Assembly: GCA_951799425.1 (NCBI GenBank)
Contig: OX637399.1
Location: forward strand, 31,866,701-31,930,700
Source of the DNA: Ilex aquifolium
Taxonomy: Eukaryota; Streptophyta; Magnoliopsida; Aquifoliales; Aquifoliaceae
Direction: 5' to 3'
Length of the DNA: 64,000 bases
This document shows, in pieces, positions 59,030 through 64,000 of this stretch (positions are counted from its first letter, which is position 1; every line of letters starts with the position of its first letter). The notes under the pieces are model-generated. The model saw only the letters and a program-made list of their open reading frames with translations, was not told where the DNA came from and searched no databases. Both the position numbers and the translations under genes were made by a program.

Positions 59030-59386
59030 ATGCCGTCCCCGAAACACTTGGCGACCGCCGCTGGCATGCTCCGAAGCCGCCTGAGCACCACCCTCCGTAC
59101 ACGAGGCGGTGGCGGCGACGGCCCGAGTCGGTGGGCCACAGCCGGCCACCAAGAACGCCCCAACGGCTATTTTTTGAACCGGACACCTCCACTGCCGGGT
59201 CAGTCGAGGAAGTGGGAGGACTGGGAGCTTCCATGCTACATTACCAGCTTCCTCACTATCGTCATCCTCGGCGTTGGGCTCAACGCCAAGCCCGATCTCA
59301 CCATCGAGACGTGGGCACACCAGAAAGCCCTCGAACGCCTCGAATCGGCCCAACAGATGGCGATCCTTTCTGATGATTCCGAGTGA
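59030..59386 (+). CDS. Mitochondrial complex I subunit ESSS (NDUFB11-like)
   Basis: A single-exon frame of 118 residues starting MPSPKHLATAAGMLR. The N-terminus is basic and hydroxylated, fitting mitochondrial import. WEDWELPCYITSFLTIVILG (about 62-81) leads into and through the single membrane segment, followed by LNAKPDLTIETWAHQKALER and a short acidic end. This matches plant ESSS-type accessory subunits of NADH:ubiquinone oxidoreductase (Arabidopsis At2g42310/At3g57785), which sit in the inner-membrane arm. The frame also extends upstream in the same phase, but the conserved protein begins at this Met. The coding region is visibly GC-rich relative to its surroundings. A foldback transposon ends about 85 bp upstream. 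Confidence 0.87.
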   Translation: MPSPKHLATAAGMLRSRLSTTLRTRGGGGDGPSRWATAGHQERPNGYFLNRTPPLPGQSRKWEDWELPCYITSFLTIVILGVGLNAKPDLTIETWAHQKALERLESAQQMAILSDDSE

Positions 59387-61230
59387 TTTACCAATTTTGG
59401 TAAGATTAATTTGGATATCAAATTAGAATGATCTGTTGATATTATGGTGTTTTGTGGTGTACTTGGGAGAATAAGGGTTCTTAATTGTTGAATTGAGCAC
59501 TTCACTTCGTTGTTTACAATGACGATTAATTATTGGAAAGTTGACTGTTCCTTTTCCGTTGTTGCAATTACAATGTATCAAACTTCGAGAGAAATTTGTG
59601 ATTTTCTTAACTGAATTATGTGTTTTCGTGTTGATCACCAGTTTCTACCTTCTAGATTGATTAGAAAATTATTCAATTGGATGCGTTTGGATGCTAATAG
59701 GTTCACCACTGAGCGTTTGGTATGATAGTTTTCAGAAGTTAGATCCCACATTATATCGATATATGCTGTGTTTGACTTTATTGTTGCATAGTCGGAATTA
59801 TGTGCTGTCAAATGTGTTGGAATTGCATACTAGATGAAAATTATTAGGCTTGTGAATAGAAGGAAAAAACACTGTGTCATGAATTTGTCCTTTTCATACT
59901 TCAAAGGAGAAAATACGGCATCGAATCTAGTTATTCGATGACTTTGATGATAATTGGATAATTTTTAATTTTGGGTGTTTTGAGGTGGTAATTTGGAGAA
60001 ATTGAGAGCACCATTAACTTCAAACACCCTCAGAGACTTTTTTTTGTCACATGTTTGGCTATTAATAAAAGAAGAGTGTAGAAGTGTCCTTGTTCGATAT
60101 TTGTGGTTTTTGTAGAAAAATTGGTGCTTCTTATCGTGAATATTAAATGTAACGATTTTAAGCGATTTATTTCGGTTAAAGGCAATTTCTCTTGTTTTGT
60201 GGTGCATTTGGAAAGAGAGAAAAAAAGTTCTAGAAATTGAATTTCATAAGTTCAAGCTTAAAGGTGGTCTCTTAACTTTTCCTTACTTTACCCGTATTAA
60301 CATGAAATAGTATTTTCAATTTTTCATGTTCAGCCCACGAAAAATTGTTAGAACAAAAGTTTGTTGAGTTAAGTCCAGAAAAAATTTCTCACATTGAAAT
60401 TGAAATTGCAATTATGGAAACATGCAATGATTCAATTCTTTTACTTTTTCAATGATACATATTTAGCACATGTAGAGATGAAATATGCGAGTATTCTTTG
60501 GATGAGATAAAAACCGAGAATAACTTAGTGGTAGGGGCTTGGTGATTGAGATAACCTACATCTTAAGGATCCCTAAATATATATTTCTTTGGGAAATGGG
60601 ACCACAAGTCCATCGGTGGTAACTTTTGAGTCAAAGGTAATAACATTTGGGTCTGAAACACAAATTATTGCACAAGGACAAAAATGCCCTGGGGTTCCCC
60701 CCTCCCCTCCCCTCCCCCCCCCAAAAAGAAAAAAATCACTTGCCTTGCCCTCCTTTTCACTTTACACTTTCAGAGGGAGACTTTAATTTTACCACTAAAC
60801 ACCAAGAACAAACCTCAAAGTTTTGGAGAGAAAGAGAAAGTCTTTCATTAGAGTGAGAAAGTAAAGGTCTCTTTGTGTTCCCAACTTCTTCATCGTGGAT
60901 TATCAGATCTATGGCGTCTTTAACATCAAACAAGAATCCATGGCGTCTCCAACATCAAACACTTGTATTTGACAATGTTTCTCGCTCACAACAACTTCTA
61001 CTTTCATCCTTATAACTCTCAAGTTACTCCAATTTTGTGGGATTTAGCTCCCTAAGTGGATGTATTTCATTGAAATAAACCTATTTCGCTATCATTGCCC
61101 TTTCCGCTCTTTTGATAACGGTCTTCGGTCTCGATAAGTGCTTTGGTCGATAGGTACGAGTGGCAGGCTCGAATCCCTTGTTTGATCTTTCGGAAAGGTA
61201 TCAGTTTTGTCGGGTAAAGGGTCTATGTAT
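59387..61230. other. 3' flank of ESSS, no gene recognised
   Basis: GGTAAG shortly after the stop codon (59400) could open a 3'-UTR intron. Otherwise AT-rich non-coding sequence, with a C-rich low-complexity patch at 60698-60723. Confidence 0.5.
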
Positions 61231-61234
61231 TTCA

Positions 61235-61490
61235 TTGTATTCAATACAATGACATACCTATTTCAATGTTTTAAATGTATTTCAATATCATATCTATTGG
61301 TAGTAAGATTATCTATTTAACTGTAATCAAAATAGTGAAGTAGACCTATTTTGCTATTTTAAATATATTTTAATATTATATCTATTGACAGTAGGATTAT
61401 GTATTTCACTTAATCAAAATAGTGAAATAGACCTATTTCATTGTTTTAAATGTATTTCAATATCATATCTATTGGTAGTAAGATTTTGGT
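61235..61490. repeat. Tandem repeat, about 87-bp unit, nearly three copies
   Basis: TATCTATTGGTAGTAAGATT recurs at 61291, with related forms at about 61379 and 61466. Between them are CAAAATAGTGAAATAGACCT and TTTTAAATGTATTTCAATAT. Confidence 0.85.
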
Positions 61491-61499
61491 GTGGGTTCT

Positions 61500-62590
61500 T
61501 GGATAGTGAAATATAGGATATTGAAGCAGTATCAAAGACTCTTCCTTAAGAAACAAAGGTCTCTCTCCAATTAAGAAAGATCTAAAGTAAAAGCATTTAA
61601 GATGTTGAAGGAGAGGAAATCATTTGGTTTCAGATGATATTAGTCCCAAATATTCAAAGAATTTGCTATTGTTTCATTTGAATGGGTCACTTTCATCATG
61701 ATAAGCTTGACTCCATGGTTCAATCGTTTCAAGGGAGTGGGTGACAACCTTTTTACATTTCTGGCATGCCTTGTCATTTGCAAATTTCAACTGAGCAGGT
61801 TTTTAGGGTTTACCTTTTCAATAATAGAAGAAGAAACTACGGGATAGCTGACGTCAAGAAGGGGATTTTGTGGGGTCTATTGAGAATTTTTTTGGATTTG
61901 CTTATGAGTAGGATGTTTAGCAGTGATTCTATGGGAGATAAATCAGAAGTGAGGCATATCCAAGATTTTTTCTAGATATTTTCAAATGCTTTGGAAAGGG
62001 TGAAGTTGTTCTCATGCGTGATTCATGCGTGATTCAAGGGAATGGCCTACCGGAAATGAAGACAAATTTTCTTGGAAAAGAAACAAGCATGCAATGGTTT
62101 TTCAGAGTAGTGGGTCACCGATGGGAGAGCATCAGGCTTTGGTGGAAAAAGAGGAGAGAGAGTGATAGGAGAGAAACAAGAGATGGAGAAAAGAGATAAG
62201 ATCTAGATAAATGAATGAGGTTATTTTTGTCATTAAAAAAAAGTACTTCGTTACCAGATTAGACTTGAGGACCAAGCTTTTTTAAGCGCGTTGACTTAAG
62301 GACCAAATTGTTTTAAGCACATGTCCTCTAGGCCTTAAAAGAATTATGCCTTGACTTGTTGACTTAAAGGATCAAGGATTTGCCTTTTTCACCAATTTTC
62401 AGTATTTCTTTTTTCATTTTTAAGGGAAATTTCCCAACATCAAAAGCATTTTTCTATAGGAAACAAGAATGTTTTGTTTGTAAATATTAAAAAGTACATC
62501 AACAAAGGTTGGAGAAGAAATCCAACAAAGAAGTAGAGAAAAACAAAGAAAGAAAGAAATCACATGAAGCTCTTCATCCTGCTAGAATAG
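61500..62590. other. Intergenic sequence, no gene recognised
   Basis: Short frames at 61766-61975 and 62014-62199 match no family I know. The region may be a degraded retroelement because a LINE fragment follows, but nothing here proves it. Confidence 0.4.
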
Positions 62591-62599
62591 CAAAAACTT

Positions 62600-63130
62600 A
62601 AATTCCTTTGAAATCCTTACCTAAAGTCCAAAATGATTCTAAAAAATGAATACAGTCTCATAATCCATCCATTCACGCACTTCGATCTTTAAAACTTCAA
62701 GCATTCATTTCCTTCTATATAACCCAAATAGTAGCCTTGATGGTGCAATTCCAAAGAGTAATGCCTTTATTAAGCCTCCCAAAACCTTTCAAATATTCAG
62801 TAACCAAGACATGGATGGCAAACGAATCATCCAACCCAAACTCGTCAAACTAAACAATTTATACCATAATAACAACGCAATAGAACCATGTAAGAATGAG
62901 GATCAATGCATTCAAAATCTCATTTACACATTACACACCACTTCGGGGAAAGACAAGTATGAGGTCTTCTTTTCTAAAGCATATCAATGGCGTTAATCTT
63001 ATCACGTGCAATAATCCATGTAAAAACTTACACTTTAAGAGACATTTTAGCCTCCGTATCATTGGAGCTGGCAGCTGGGGCAAAGGTAAAAATAGAAGAA
63101 TAATTTGTCAAGCATTGATTAGGAGATGGA
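62600..63130 (-). mobile_element. LINE fragment: RVT zinc-binding (zf-RVT) region, decayed
   Basis: Read on minus with a few stops and frame shifts, it gives VFTWIIARDKINAIDML, RRPHTCLSPKWCVMCK and FECIDPHSY, then a tail like NKGITLWNCTIKATIWVI and ERNA. This order (FTWL..DKINT.D.LQ+R, WC..C, H.F, LW, IWKERN) is the C-terminal zinc-binding segment of plant LINE reverse transcriptases. Upstream domains are not recognisable. Confidence 0.65.
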
Positions 63131-63933
63131 TGTGAAATCGATCCTCTGCTAAAGCTTATAACTTGGAATGCTGTGTTTGTCTTGTTTCTTTTTTTTCTTT
63201 CAATTGAACAATAGCTCCTTATCCTTAGTACTTACTATTAATAACCATGTTGCGAGCAAATGTTTTGCATTATGAAACTTCCTCCATGGATTCAGTTTGT
63301 ACCCAAATCCTCAAGTTTTACACCCTCTGTGAACTTTGGGAAACAAAATTTCCATGCTTCTATGTGTTCAATCATTTTATTTGCAGGTAGAGCAAACCAC
63401 TAATGACTTAATGTTAACTTTGATTGAAACCGACTCTTTGAAACCTAGCCTTCTCTACCCTAATGGTTCTTACTTCTGTTGTAGCTCGATCATACTTATT
63501 TTCAATGTTGTATGTTAGTCTATGCTACACATCACTCCTTAAAATCAAAGGTATCATTCTAGATCACTTGTAGAACATCATGAAGATGATATGGAAGATT
63601 TCTTCTCCTGAACTTTTCACAACTTGTATGGCTAAGGCAAATATATTCTGGTTATCCTTTTCCTAAAAAGAAAAAAATTTACTCTCCCTCAATACACACA
63701 TGCTGCTTCATACGCCAGTAAATTGTAGCATGTGAGTTTATCAATATAACAAGGAGACACCCTAAAATTGGTAAATTGTACCAGACGGATCCCTCCTCTA
63801 TGACGGATATTTGTAAAACTAACGGTTAAAGTTGACATCATAAAAGAATTCCTATAATATTAAGAATACTCCTTTGAACTCAACTTGAGAATTCAGGTAG
63901 TTTTGTCCCCACAATTATATGGAAAAGACGAAT

Positions 63934-63934
<1 letters not shown>
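63131..63934. other. Intergenic sequence, no gene seen
   Basis: No recognisable coding frame or terminal repeats before the poly-C tract. Confidence 0.5.

Positions 63935-63965
<31 letters not shown>
63935..63965. repeat. C31 homopolymer
   Basis: Thirty-one consecutive C near the right edge of the window. Confidence 0.95.
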
Positions 63966-63967
<2 letters not shown>

Positions 63968-64000
63968 ATTATATTTCTTTCTCATCTAGCGTGCACACTC

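Noticed and set aside
61110-61190. tRNA-like word GGCTCGAATCCC suggesting a tRNA gene
   Set aside because: No A box or pairing acceptor stem at the required distance, so at best a B-box-like chance match or SINE trace.
61766-62199. Two short plus frames that might be LINE reverse transcriptase
   Set aside because: No catalytic YADD or other RT motif could be seen; only the 62.6-63.1 kb minus segment has convincing zf-RVT features.

Overview
This is a nuclear chromosome segment from a flowering plant, almost certainly a core eudicot. It is AT-rich, has GT-AG introns and long repeat-filled spacers, and its genes are recognisable by family. No tRNA, rRNA, CRISPR array or prokaryote-style operon was found. 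The repeat content (solo LTR, hAT-, Mutator- and Helitron-like elements, SINE-like copies, a LINE fragment, a copia fragment) fits a medium to large plant genome.

Layout. 0-5 kb holds repeats, a broken Rab GTPase fragment, a solo LTR with its target duplication, and a hAT-like miniature element. 5.7-8.0 kb (-) is a subgroup IX bHLH factor (bHLH130/FBH type). 13.8-16.2 kb (-) is an OTU-domain cysteine protease with a long N-terminal extension. 18.9-22.4 kb (+) is a cornichon cargo receptor. 25.5-41.1 kb is a large, heavily interrupted inverted duplication. Its arms each carry one GH19 class II chitinase gene (27.6-28.6 kb on -, 34.6-35.7 kb on +), arranged head to head. The right arm also encloses a P-class PPR gene (37.3-39.2 kb, -). 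41.6-50.0 kb (+) is a bHLH48/bHLH60-type gene with a 5.2-kb third intron containing a 3.4-kb LTR-type insertion, itself carrying a Helitron. 53.1-56.6 kb (+) is a GH28 pectinase-like gene. 59.0-59.4 kb (+) is an intronless complex I ESSS/NDUFB11-type subunit. The rest, to 64 kb, is repeats including copia and LINE remnants.

The order OTU protease, bHLH48/60, GH28, ESSS recalls, from memory, the Arabidopsis neighbourhood At3g57810-At3g57785. The bHLH130-type gene recalls the paired paleoduplicate block At2g42280-At2g42310. The window therefore looks like a conserved eudicot gene block into which the chitinase palindrome, the PPR gene and many transposons have been placed. Apart from this synteny the genes have no obvious joint pathway.

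I found no new defence or metabolic system. The most notable structure is the interrupted chitinase palindrome. Its gene cores are much more alike than their flanks, which suggests gene conversion. A hAT-like element has duplicated the TATA box of one copy, and an insertion has given the other copy a 49-residue C-terminal tail. All boundaries were read by eye; splice sites were checked for reading frame but not against transcripts.
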